Source of the DNA: Pseudomonadota bacterium | Lineage (GTDB): Bacteria; Pseudomonadota; Alphaproteobacteria; Rhizobiales; Hyphomicrobiaceae | Direction of reading: 5' to 3' | Assembly (NCBI GenBank): GCA_023412745.1 | Contig: JAEZBZ010000234.1 | Location: 1 to 8,255 of the forward strand | Length of the DNA stretch: 8,255 nt | Part shown: piece by piece, positions 1 to 6,778 of the stretch | How positions within the stretch are numbered: position 1 is the stretch's first letter | Layout: each line of letters starts with the position of its first letter | Program-made: the position numbers and the translations under genes | The notes under the pieces: model-generated | The model's input: only the letters and a program-made list of their open reading frames with translations | What the model was told of the DNA's origin: nothing | Database searches by the model: none

Positions 1-2
1 TT

Positions 3-3000
3 GCATTGATCACCGGCGAAGAGAAGATCAAGCCGGAGAACCCGCGCTATTGGGTGTCGACCGTCGAGGCGATGCCGCGCGAGATCGACGTTGATTTCCT
101 CGCCATCGACGAAATCCAGCTCGCGGCCGATCCCGAACGCGGCCACGTCTTCACGGACCGTCTGCTGCATGCGCGCGGCAAGCTGGAAACTCTGCTGCTC
201 GGCGCCGGCACCATGCGTGAGGCGATCAGCGAGTTGATCCCCGGCGCCAACTTCATCTCCCGGCCGCGGCTGTCGAAGCTGGTCTATTCCGGCCAGAAGA
301 AGCTGACGCGCCTGCCTGCCCGTACTGCTGTCGTGACATTCTCGGCCAACGAAGTCTATGCCATCGCGGAACTCGCCCGCCGCCAGCGTGGTGGTGCGGC
401 TGTCGTGCTCGGCGCCCTGTCGCCACGCACGCGCAATGCGCAGGTCGAGCTGTATCAGTCCGGCGATGTCGATTTCCTGATCGCCACCGACGCGATCGGC
501 ATGGGTCTCAACCTCAACATCGACCACGTCGCCTTCGCGGCTGCGCGCAAGTTCGATGGCCAGAACCACCGCGCGCTGACGCCCGGCGAACTCGGCCAGA
601 TTGCCGGCCGTGCCGGTCGCCATCTGAATGACGGGTCGTTCGGCGTCACCGGCGACGTCGAACCGTTCGAGAACGATCTCGTCGAGCGCATCGAGACGCA
701 TACCTTCGACACGGTGAAGCTGCTGCAGTGGCGCAGCCGAGATCTCGACTTCGCATCGCTCGACCGGCTGCGTGACAGCCTGCGGCAGTTCCCGCGCGAA
801 GGCCGCCTGGCGCGCGCGCGCATGGCCGACGACGTGCTGGCGCTGGAAACCGTCAGCCAGGATCGCGAGATCGCCGACCTGACGCGTGGGCCGGCTGCCG
901 TCGGCATGCTGTGGGACGTCTGTCAAGTTCCTGACTATCGCAAGATCTCCAGCCAGAACCATGCCGAGCTGGTTGCCAATCTGTATCGCTTCCTGATCAC
1001 CGGCGAGGAGCGCATCCCGGAAGACTGGTTCGCCAAGCAAGTCGAACTCGCCGACCGCACCGATGGCGACATCGACACGTTGGCCAATCGCATCGCGCAC
1101 ATCCGCACCTGGACCTTCGTGTCCAACCGGCCGAACTGGCTGCGCGATCCGGAGCATTGGCAGGGCCGCACCCGCGCCATCGAGGACAGCCTGTCGGACG
1201 CGCTGCACGAGCAGCTCACCCAGCGCTTCGTCGACCGCCGCACCAGCGCGCTGATGCGCGGCATGCGCGACAAGGATGGCCTCAACGCCGATATCGGTGA
1301 CGACGGCGCGATCAAGGTCGAGGATCATTACGTCGGCCGGCTGAAGGGCTTCATCTTCGTGCCCGACGCGCAGGCCGAAGGCATCCATGGCAAGGCGGCG
1401 CGCAACGCCGCCGCCCAAGTGCTGGCGAAAGAACTGTCGATGCGCACACGCCGCGTGGCGGCCGCGCGCAACGACGCGTTCAAGCTCAGCCGCAACGCCC
1501 GCATCCTGTGGCGCAACGAAGAAATCGCGCGCCTGGAGCCTGGCGAAAATCCGCTGAAGCCGCAGGTCGTGCTGATGGTGGACGAACACCTGCAGAGCAC
1601 CGACAAGGAAAAGCTGCAGGAGCGGGTTAACACCTGGATCAACGATACGATCCGCGAGCGTCTCAAGCCGCTGGTCGAGCTGTCGGAAGCCGAGGACGTT
1701 GCCGGTCTTGCACGCGGCATCGCGTTCCGCCTGACCGAAAACTTCGGTGCGCTGCGTCGCGACAGCATCGCGGACGAGATGAAATCTCTCGACCAGGCCA
1801 GCCGCGCGCAACTGCGCCGCTACGGTGTTCGCTTCGGCGCCTTCAACATCTTCTTCCCCGTGCTGCTGAAGCCGGCTGCCGCCGAGCTGACGCTGGTCCT
1901 GTGGTCGCTGAAGAATGCGGGCGCGCACAATCTGACGCTGGACACGCTGCCCGAACCGCCACGCGCCGGCCTGACCTCGGCGGCGGCTGACCCAAACATC
2001 CCGGAGGCCTTCTACCGCGCCAGCGGCTATCACGTGTGCGGGCCGCGTGCGGTACGTATCGACATCCTGGAACGTCTCGCCGATCTAATCCGGCCGCTAC
2101 TGTCCTGGCGCAGCAAGCCGGACGAGCCATCCGCGCAGCCGCCCAAGGGCTCGACGGGCGACGGCGGCTTCGTGGTCATTCCGGAAATGATGTCGATCCT
2201 CGGCTGCTCACCCGATGAGCTGGGCGCCGTGTTCAAGAGCCTTGGCTTCCGCCTCGACCGCCGGCCGATCAAGCCGAAGCCGATTGAGGAACAGGCGGCC
2301 GCTGCGGAAGCGGCAAGCACCGAGCCGGTGGCCGACGCCGCTACTACGGGCGAAGCTGCCGTGTCGGATGCATCCGCGGAAGCGGAAGCAGCGCCGGAAG
2401 CAAGTTCTGTGGAGGTTTCTGCCGAAGCGACTGAAGCCGTACCTGTTGTAGCCGAAGCGGTGACGGAACAGCCTGCCGCCGAGGCCGAGGTATCACCCGC
2501 TGCCGAGACGCCGGCTGGCGAGCCTGAAATCAAGTATGAGGAGATCTGGCGTCCGAAGCGGCGTCATGAGGGGCCACCTGCCGAGCATCGCCGCCGTCAC
2601 GAGCGCCGCGAGCCGGGTGGCGACCGCAACGCACAGCGCGGCCCGCGCCGCGATCACCGCCCGCGCGACCAGCAGCCAGCCGCCGCTTCGGGATCGACGC
2701 CCGCAGGCGCTCCGTCCGGTGACCGGCAGGAGACAACCGGCGCGCCGCGCCACCGGGATCGCGACCGGCCGAGGGATGATCGCCGCGAGGGCGGACGCGA
2801 CCAGCGCCGCGATCATAAGCACGAGCATCGCCGTGGCGATCGCAAGGGTGGTGGTGACCGTGGCCGCGGCAATGACCGTGACCGGCAGCCGATGCAAATG
2901 CGTTCGGCCGCGCCGCGCCGTGCGGAGGCCGATCCAGATTCACCCTTCGCAGCACTCGGCGCGCTGAAGAAGGCGCTTGAGAAGCAAGCGCAGGAGCCCG

Positions 3001-3011
3001 GTTCGTCATGA
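3..3011 (+). CDS. Suv3-like DExH RNA helicase, 5' end cut off by the window
   Basis: This is the C-terminal part of a superfamily 2 ATP-dependent helicase resembling mitochondrial Suv3, which unwinds RNA. The frame is open to the window edge, so the true start and the Walker A motif lie upstream. Counting the TTG codon at 6 as residue 1, I see ITGEE (2-6), the DEIQ box of motif II (35-38), a motif III-like GAGTM, the motif V segment ATDAIGMGLN (160-169) and motif VI QIAGRAGR (198-205). A long helical region follows to about residue 755. It is followed by an Ala/Glu-rich acidic stretch (about 760-840), a basic Arg/Asp/His/Gly-rich stretch (about 850-965) and a short end containing FAALGALKKALEKQ. 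The two low-complexity stretches look disordered, and the basic one may bind RNA. The stop overlaps the next gene's start as ATGA, which suggests an operon and coupled translation. The helicase family call is firm; the RNA substrate is not known. Confidence 0.9.
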   Translation, partial: ALITGEEKIKPENPRYWVSTVEAMPREIDVDFLAIDEIQLAADPERGHVFTDRLLHARGKLETLLLGAGTMREAISELIPGANFISRPRLSKLVYSGQKKLTRLPARTAVVTFSANEVYAIAELARRQRGGAAVVLGALSPRTRNAQVELYQSGDVDFLIATDAIGMGLNLNIDHVAFAAARKFDGQNHRALTPGELGQIAGRAGRHLNDGSFGVTGDVEPFENDLVERIETHTFDTVKLLQWRSRDLDFASLDRLRDSLRQFPREGRLARARMADDVLALETVSQDREIADLTRGPAAVGMLWDVCQVPDYRKISSQNHAELVANLYRFLITGEERIPEDWFAKQVELADRTDGDIDTLANRIAHIRTWTFVSNRPNWLRDPEHWQGRTRAIEDSLSDALHEQLTQRFVDRRTSALMRGMRDKDGLNADIGDDGAIKVEDHYVGRLKGFIFVPDAQAEGIHGKAARNAAAQVLAKELSMRTRRVAAARNDAFKLSRNARILWRNEEIARLEPGENPLKPQVVLMVDEHLQSTDKEKLQERVNTWINDTIRERLKPLVELSEAEDVAGLARGIAFRLTENFGALRRDSIADEMKSLDQASRAQLRRYGVRFGAFNIFFPVLLKPAAAELTLVLWSLKNAGAHNLTLDTLPEPPRAGLTSAAADPNIPEAFYRASGYHVCGPRAVRIDILERLADLIRPLLSWRSKPDEPSAQPPKGSTGDGGFVVIPEMMSILGCSPDELGAVFKSLGFRLDRRPIKPKPIEEQAAAAEAASTEPVADAATTGEAAVSDASAEAEAAPEASSVEVSAEATEAVPVVAEAVTEQPAAEAEVSPAAETPAGEPEIKYEEIWRPKRRHEGPPAEHRRRHERREPGGDRNAQRGPRRDHRPRDQQPAAASGSTPAGAPSGDRQETTGAPRHRDRDRPRDDRREGGRDQRRDHKHEHRRGDRKGGGDRGRGNDRDRQPMQMRSAAPRRAEADPDSPFAALGALKKALEKQAQEPGSS

Positions 3012-3415
3012 CCGCGGGCGCCGTGGGCTCAGGCGAAGGCGCCGGGACCCAGCGGCTCGACAAGTGGCTGTGGTTCGCGCGTGTCGTCAAAACACGATCC
3101 ATGGCCGCTGCGCTGGTGACGGACGGCAAGGTTCGCGTCAATCGCGCGCGGACCGATAAACCGAGCCATCAGGTCCGCCCCGGTGACGTGATCACCGTGA
3201 CGGCGCATTCGCGGGTCCGCATCCTGAAGGTCGTGGCACCGGGCACCGCGCGCGGCTCGGCCACCATCGCGCAGACTCTGTATGAAGACCTCACGCCGCA
3301 CCCGGAACCCTCCGGCACAGCGGAGGCTTCCGCGAAGGCGCCACAGCGTGCAGCCGGCTCGGGCCGTCCGACCAAGCGCGACCGCCGCGCCCTCGACCGC
3401 CTGTTCAAGGACTAA
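3008..3415 (+). CDS. S4-domain RNA-binding protein of the Hsp15 (HslR) type
   Basis: This 135-residue basic protein has one S4 domain near its start, at about residues 16-76, opening with RLDKWLWFARVVKTRS and containing DGKVRVNR and the RPGD turn. A variable segment and a basic end (KRDRRALDRLF) follow. Length and layout match E. coli Hsp15 (133 residues), which binds stalled 50S subunits carrying peptidyl-tRNA; that role is known for the family but only inferred here. The ATG at 3008 overlaps the helicase stop. An AGGAG at 2992-2996 lies 11 bases upstream, a slightly long but usable ribosome-binding spacing. The pairing with an RNA helicase in one operon suggests a shared RNA or ribosome task. 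The residues before RLDKWLW are Gly/Ala-rich and probably flexible. Confidence 0.87.
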   Translation: MTAGAVGSGEGAGTQRLDKWLWFARVVKTRSMAAALVTDGKVRVNRARTDKPSHQVRPGDVITVTAHSRVRILKVVAPGTARGSATIAQTLYEDLTPHPEPSGTAEASAKAPQRAAGSGRPTKRDRRALDRLFKD

Positions 3416-3558
3416 AGTTGATAACGTTATAAATTAATGTCGGTATGATATTAACCTGCCCGTGTTAGACAGCCGAGTTGCGACAACCTGCCAAAGTGCG
3501 GCTTGCGCGCTCGAACCCGTAGATAGCCCTTACTTATGACGACCGGATTGCCGACGAT
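3416..3558 (+). promoter_or_regulatory. AT-rich gap upstream of fdxA with a 10-bp palindrome
   Basis: This 143-bp gap starts with a markedly AT-rich stretch (3418-3455) in a GC-rich setting, so it probably holds the fdxA promoter. It contains the perfect palindrome ATAACGTTAT at 3421-3430. A TATGAT at 3444-3449 could be a -10 element, with TTGATA at 3418-3423 as a poor partner because the 20-bp spacing is too long. I see no strong terminator for the upstream gene, so read-through into fdxA is possible. No clear ribosome-binding sequence precedes the fdxA ATG. The assignment is tentative. Confidence 0.35.
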
Positions 3559-3897
3559 ATGACCTTTGTAGTCAATGAGAGCTGCATCAAGTGCAAGTTC
3601 ACCGACTGCGTGGAGGTGTGTCCCGTCGATTGCTTCTACGAAGGCGAGAACATGCTCGTTATCCATCCCGACGAGTGCATCGACTGCGGGGTGTGTGAGC
3701 CGGAGTGCCCGGTCGAGGCGATCAAGCCCGATACCGAGCCGGGCCTCGAGAAGTGGCTCGAAGTCAATCGCGAGTATGCCGAGAAGTGGCCGAACATCAC
3801 GGCCAAGAAGGATGCGCTTCCGGAAGCGGAAGAATTCCGTGATACCGGGAACAAATTCGAAACATTCTTCTCGCCGAAGCCCGGATCCGGCGATTGA
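3559..3897 (+). CDS. fdxA: Seven-iron ferredoxin FdxA ([3Fe-4S][4Fe-4S])
   Basis: This small cytoplasmic electron carrier of 112 residues holds two iron-sulfur clusters. Nine cysteines are visible at 9, 12, 17, 21, 25, 40, 43, 46 and 50. Aligned with Azotobacter ferredoxin I (one residue offset), Cys9, Cys17 and Cys50 would bind the [3Fe-4S] cluster, and Cys21, Cys40, Cys43 and Cys46 the [4Fe-4S] cluster; Cys12 and Cys25 match the free cysteines of that protein. The conserved stretches CPVDCFYEGENMLVIHPDEC and CIDCGVCEPECP are intact, and the C-terminal extension ending FSPKPGSGD is typical of the alphaproteobacterial form. The start is set by the family-standard N-terminus MTFVVNESCIKCK, although no clear ribosome-binding site precedes it. 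The redox partner cannot be told from the neighbours, since no nif or other clear partner gene is here. Confidence 0.96.
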   Translation: MTFVVNESCIKCKFTDCVEVCPVDCFYEGENMLVIHPDECIDCGVCEPECPVEAIKPDTEPGLEKWLEVNREYAEKWPNITAKKDALPEAEEFRDTGNKFETFFSPKPGSGD

Positions 3898-4313
3898 TCG
3901 CGGATTTCCCTCCAAATTCTTAACATGCTTGCAGGTACCTTTCACGGGTACTTTACGCTGCTGCGTTTGTCGGGCCTTCTTTTTTCGTGAGGATTGTGTT
4001 ATATTGTAATCACAGTAGAGTAATAGAAACAAACGAGGAACGCCGGGTCTGCTCATCGCGAGACTCGCGTCGTTATGACTGGATGACCCAAGCCGCGCCG
4101 GATGGTCCGTCAGATTCGATGCGCGGCAAGCCAAGCAAGCCATCGATGTTACGAAGCAGGTTGTGCCCCGCAAGAGGGCCTTAGCTTCGTCGTCCAGCTT
4201 GGCCGACGGCAACAACCTTGTCGGCATATTCATGTACACCGCGCCCTGGTTTAGGGCGGGATGCCCGGCCGGCCTTATGCAGCTAGGTCGTGCGATAGAG
4301 AGTGAGAAATCCC
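3898..4313 (+). promoter_or_regulatory. 416-bp non-coding region and probable carD leader with inverted repeats
   Basis: No convincing gene is seen here. Just after fdxA an imperfect hairpin pairs 3933-3939 with 3947-3953 (one G-T pair); it lacks a directly following T run, so it is a weak terminator candidate. The most AT-rich part (3980-4030) includes TATATT at 4000-4005 and TTGTGT at 3994-3999 with TAGAGT at 4016-4021 (16-bp spacing), and is the likeliest carD promoter. Downstream lie three inverted repeats: CGCGAG-A-CTCGCG at 4057-4069; a 7-bp stem pairing 4092-4098 with 4121-4127 that encloses a CGGA/TCCG hairpin at 4099-4109; and a 6-bp stem with a 5-base loop, 4242-4247 with 4253-4258. 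If transcription starts near 4030, carD has a leader of roughly 280 bases. A separate small RNA is also possible. Confidence 0.4.
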
Positions 4314-5360
4314 ATGACCCAGAAGAAGAAAGTCCTCGTAACCGCCAAGGGCGCGAAGACAGCAGCCAAATCGACTGAAGTCAAGCGCACGTCGAAGCCT
4401 GCTACGTCTGCCAAGACGGTGAAAGGAAAGACTTCTTCTGCCCCGGCAGCGAAAGCCAATGTAGCTGAAAAGAGTGTGAAATCCGTTGCTGCGAAGGCAA
4501 AGGCGCCGGTTAAGAAGCCGGTTACCGCTGCCAAGCCGGCTCCGGTGAAGGCTGCGCCGGCCGCTACGGCTGCTCCGAAGGGCGCTGCAAAGCCTGCAGT
4601 GAAGCCGGCCGTTCAGGCCGCTGCCGTCGCCGCCGCTGCGACGCGTCCTGCCGCCCCGGCCCACGCCCGGACAATGACCGCCGCGATGGCCAAGCCAGCA
4701 CAGCCGAAGATCTCCGCCCCGGTGACGCCGAAGGATATCGCCGCGCGCACGGTCGACACGCGCCTCGCTGCGCAGGCCGCCAAGAAGCCAGTCAGCCAGC
4801 GCCATGGCTTCAAGACCAACGAATACGTCGTCTATCCGGCCCACGGCGTCGGCCAGATCGTCGGGATCGAGGAGCAGGAAATCGCGGGCATGGCGCTGGA
4901 ATTGTTCGTCATCACCTTCGAGAAGGACAAAATGACGCTGCGCGTACCCACGGGCAAGCTCGAGAGCGTCGGCATGCGCAAGTTGGCCGAGGAGGACATC
5001 GTCAAGAAGGCGATGGACACCCTCAAGGGCCGCGCCCGCGTGAAGCGCACGATGTGGAGCCGCCGCGCGCAGGAATACGAAGCCAAGATCAACTCCGGTG
5101 ACCTCGTGTCGATCGCCGAAGTGGTGCGCGACCTGTTCCGTTCGGACACCCAGCCCGAGCAGTCGTACTCCGAGCGGCAGCTTTACGAAGCCGCCCTCGA
5201 CCGTATGGCCCGCGAGATCGCTGCCGTCGACAAGCTCGACGAGCGCGGTGCGGTCCAGCGCATCACCGAGGTGCTCTCCAAGAGTGCGCGCGGTCGCAAG
5301 CCGGCGACCGAGGCCGAAGATGGCGACGACGCCATTGACGCCGAGGTCCAGGCGGCCTGA
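4314..5360 (+). CDS. carD: CarD/CdnL-family RNA polymerase-binding regulator with a histone-like N-terminal tail
   Basis: CarD/CdnL proteins bind the RNA polymerase beta subunit and stabilise open promoter complexes, especially at rRNA and other growth-related promoters. The family domain is clear at about residues 165-330: it opens with FKTNEYVVYPAHGVGQIVGIE (the Tudor-like polymerase-interacting part), continues through ITFEKDKMTLRVP, and ends in the helical half with RRAQEYEAKINSGDL, IAEVVRDLFR and SERQLYEAALDRMA. The first 160 residues are extra relative to the compact family core: rich in Lys, Ala and Pro, nearly free of acidic residues and probably disordered, similar in composition to histone H1 tails. 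They may add non-specific DNA contact (inferred). I chose the ATG at 4314 (348 residues, MTQKKK) over the in-frame GTG at 4302 because of the purine-rich GAGAGTGAG upstream. Codons in the tail use more A and T at third positions than the core domain. Confidence 0.92.
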   Translation: MTQKKKVLVTAKGAKTAAKSTEVKRTSKPATSAKTVKGKTSSAPAAKANVAEKSVKSVAAKAKAPVKKPVTAAKPAPVKAAPAATAAPKGAAKPAVKPAVQAAAVAAAATRPAAPAHARTMTAAMAKPAQPKISAPVTPKDIAARTVDTRLAAQAAKKPVSQRHGFKTNEYVVYPAHGVGQIVGIEEQEIAGMALELFVITFEKDKMTLRVPTGKLESVGMRKLAEEDIVKKAMDTLKGRARVKRTMWSRRAQEYEAKINSGDLVSIAEVVRDLFRSDTQPEQSYSERQLYEAALDRMAREIAAVDKLDERGAVQRITEVLSKSARGRKPATEAEDGDDAIDAEVQAA

Positions 5361-5388
5361 TCAATCGGGTCGCGATCTGCTGACAGTT

Positions 5389-5418
5389 AAAACGGAGGCG
5401 GCTAACCGCCTCCGTTTT
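5389..5418. terminator. Two-way intrinsic terminator between carD and the UbiH-type gene
   Basis: A perfect 13-bp inverted repeat (AAAACGGAGGCGG, loop CTAA, then its complement) spans 5389-5418. The ends give T runs on both strands, so it should stop transcription from carD (+) and from the convergent monooxygenase gene (-). The loop contains the TAG stop (5402-5404) of the - strand gene, so that gene's last codons lie inside one arm. Confidence 0.93.
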
Positions 5419-6670
5419 GCGTTTCAAAGATTGCTTCGCCGCGCAGCAGGCGCGGGACGTCTCCGGTCAGCCCCGCCGCCTCGGTAACAAGAAGCTGCTT
5501 GAGCCCCGGCACGCGATCGACCCAGCCTAGCCCGAACTCGCGCACCGACCGCAACAGCGTCCAATCGCCCGAGAACAAGCGGTTCAGCGCATCGAACGCC
5601 GAGGCCGACGCCATGGAATCGAAGCGCCGCCAAAGCTCATAGCGCTCCAGCACGTTGGTATCGCCGGGATCGAGACCAACCCGCGCGCCATCGGCGATCG
5701 CCTCCGTCAACGCGGCCACATCGCGAAACGCAAGATTCAGACCCTGGCCCGCAATGGGATGAACGCCGTGGGCCGCGTCCCCGATCAGGGCGAAGCGCGG
5801 CGCGATATAGCTGCGTGCCAGATGCATTTCCAAAGGCCAGGATGCGCGAGGCCCGTTCAGCGTCACGGCGCCAAGATGGCCCGCCACCCGGCGATCCACT
5901 TCGGCCAGGAAGTCCGCATCGTTCATCGCCAGGATCTCACGCGCGCGATCGGCAGCCTCCGACCAGGTGATGCACGCGGCATTGCCCGGCAGCGGCAGGA
6001 TCGCGAATGGGCCGCCGGGCAGGAAATGCTGGATCGCGCGGCCGCCGTGCGGCAGCTCATGGCGGATGCGCGTCACGATACCGATCTGGTCATAGCTCCA
6101 GCCGACGCACTTGATGCCAGCCGCCTCCCGCAGGCGCGATCGCCGTCCGTCGGCGGCCACCAGTACAGATGCGTGCACCTCCATGCCCGTCGACAGCGCG
6201 ACAGAGACGTGCGGATTGCCGGGTTTGAAGCTCGTTGCCGCGGCCGGGCTGACCCTGCGAATGGACGGACACGCCGCAACCGCCTTTTCCAGGGCGGCAC
6301 CGAGCACATCGTTCGGCACGATGGATGACGCCGGCTCGCCGTTGTCCAGAAGGTTGTCGTAGGTCAGCAGAATGGGCCGCACGCCGGCTTGCAGCGGGCT
6401 ATCCGACAACTGGATGCTCAGCACATCCTGCGCGGCATCCGCGATCAGCGGCCAAACCTCGAGCGCAGTCAGCATCTGCCGCGACGACGCCGAGATTGCG
6501 GAGGCGCGCGGGTCATCAGCGGGGCCGCCGATTGCCGTGCGCGGGTCGACCAGCACGATGGACAGATCCGGCCCCAGTGTGCGCGCCAATGCCAGGGCCA
6601 GCGCCAGTCCGGCATAGCTGGCGCCCGAGATCGCGACGTCGAAGGTCAGCGTTTCAGTGTTGGCCGGCAT
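5402..6670 (-). CDS. FAD-dependent monooxygenase, UbiH/UbiF/COQ6 family (probable ubiquinone ring hydroxylase)
   Basis: Members of this flavoprotein family use NAD(P)H and O2 to hydroxylate the ubiquinone precursor ring. From the ATG at 6670 (422 residues) the visible motifs are: an N-terminal FAD-binding beta-alpha-beta turn, SGASYAG (15-21), where the usual middle Gly of GxGxxG is Ser18; the DPR segment after strand 2; the DG motif in VLVAADGRRSRLRE (Asp174-Gly175); and the GD motif with family signature in GDAAHGVHPIAGQGLN (from 297). Length is normal for the family. An in-frame GTG at 6679 would add three residues and has a GGAAG ten bases upstream, so the start is uncertain by nine bases. 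The gene is convergent with carD and divergent from tesB. It could correspond to UbiL, UbiH or UbiF; sequence reading alone cannot tell which ring carbon it acts on, so I give no symbol. Confidence 0.88.
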   Translation of the reverse strand: MPANTETLTFDVAISGASYAGLALALALARTLGPDLSIVLVDPRTAIGGPADDPRASAISASSRQMLTALEVWPLIADAAQDVLSIQLSDSPLQAGVRPILLTYDNLLDNGEPASSIVPNDVLGAALEKAVAACPSIRRVSPAAATSFKPGNPHVSVALSTGMEVHASVLVAADGRRSRLREAAGIKCVGWSYDQIGIVTRIRHELPHGGRAIQHFLPGGPFAILPLPGNAACITWSEAADRAREILAMNDADFLAEVDRRVAGHLGAVTLNGPRASWPLEMHLARSYIAPRFALIGDAAHGVHPIAGQGLNLAFRDVAALTEAIADGARVGLDPGDTNVLERYELWRRFDSMASASAFDALNRLFSGDWTLLRSVREFGLGWVDRVPGLKQLLVTEAAGLTGDVPRLLRGEAIFETQNGGG

Positions 6671-6778
6671 CCGTGACACCCCGTTCGTTCTTCCGGCCCT
6701 CTGACGCCGGTGCTTGACAGATCACGGCCACTACCGTCCCCTGCCGCATCGTCAAACGGCCCTCGCAGCGAGGTGCGC
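6671..6778. promoter_or_regulatory. Divergent intergenic region between the UbiH-type gene and tesB
   Basis: About 108 bp separate the two divergent starts, so promoters for both probably lie here and may overlap. A perfect TTGACA (-35 consensus) is at 6714-6719 on +, but no good -10 follows at the normal distance. The AGG at 6771-6773 is a suitable ribosome-binding site five bases before the tesB ATG. Confidence 0.35.

Noticed and set aside
2530..3141. 203-codon - strand frame and other frames over the helicase tail
   Set aside because: The Arg/Gly/Ala-rich, GC-rich coding sequence leaves several other frames open by chance; their products are low-complexity with no motif.
3871..3893. Hairpin TCGCCG/CGGCGA at the end of fdxA as a terminator
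   Set aside because: It lies within the last codons, has an 11-base loop and is not followed by a T run.
3995..4014. CRP/FNR-like site, TGTG...CACA, upstream of carD
   Set aside because: The half sites are too far apart (20 bp in all instead of 16 for CRP) and the inner bases do not pair as an inverted repeat.
3987..4184. 65-codon + strand frame in the fdxA-carD gap
   Set aside because: No ribosome-binding site, no recognisable motif, and it overlaps inverted repeats better explained as leader RNA structure.
3451..4239. 262-codon open frame on the - strand across fdxA and both its flanks
   Set aside because: It lies antisense to a certain gene, covers two non-coding gaps, shows no family motif and has a low-complexity basic segment; it is a chance open frame.
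4302..4313. Four-residue longer CarD from the GTG at 4302
   Set aside because: The GTG sits inside the purine-rich sequence that best serves as ribosome-binding site for the ATG at 4314.
5759..6328. 189-codon + strand frame inside the UbiH-type gene
   Set aside because: It is antisense to a gene with clear FAD motifs, lacks a ribosome-binding site and resembles nothing I recognise.
6710..6778. N-terminal extension of TesB from the GTG at 6710
   Set aside because: The added 23 residues do not look like the family's N-terminus and the ATG at 6779 has a better ribosome-binding site.
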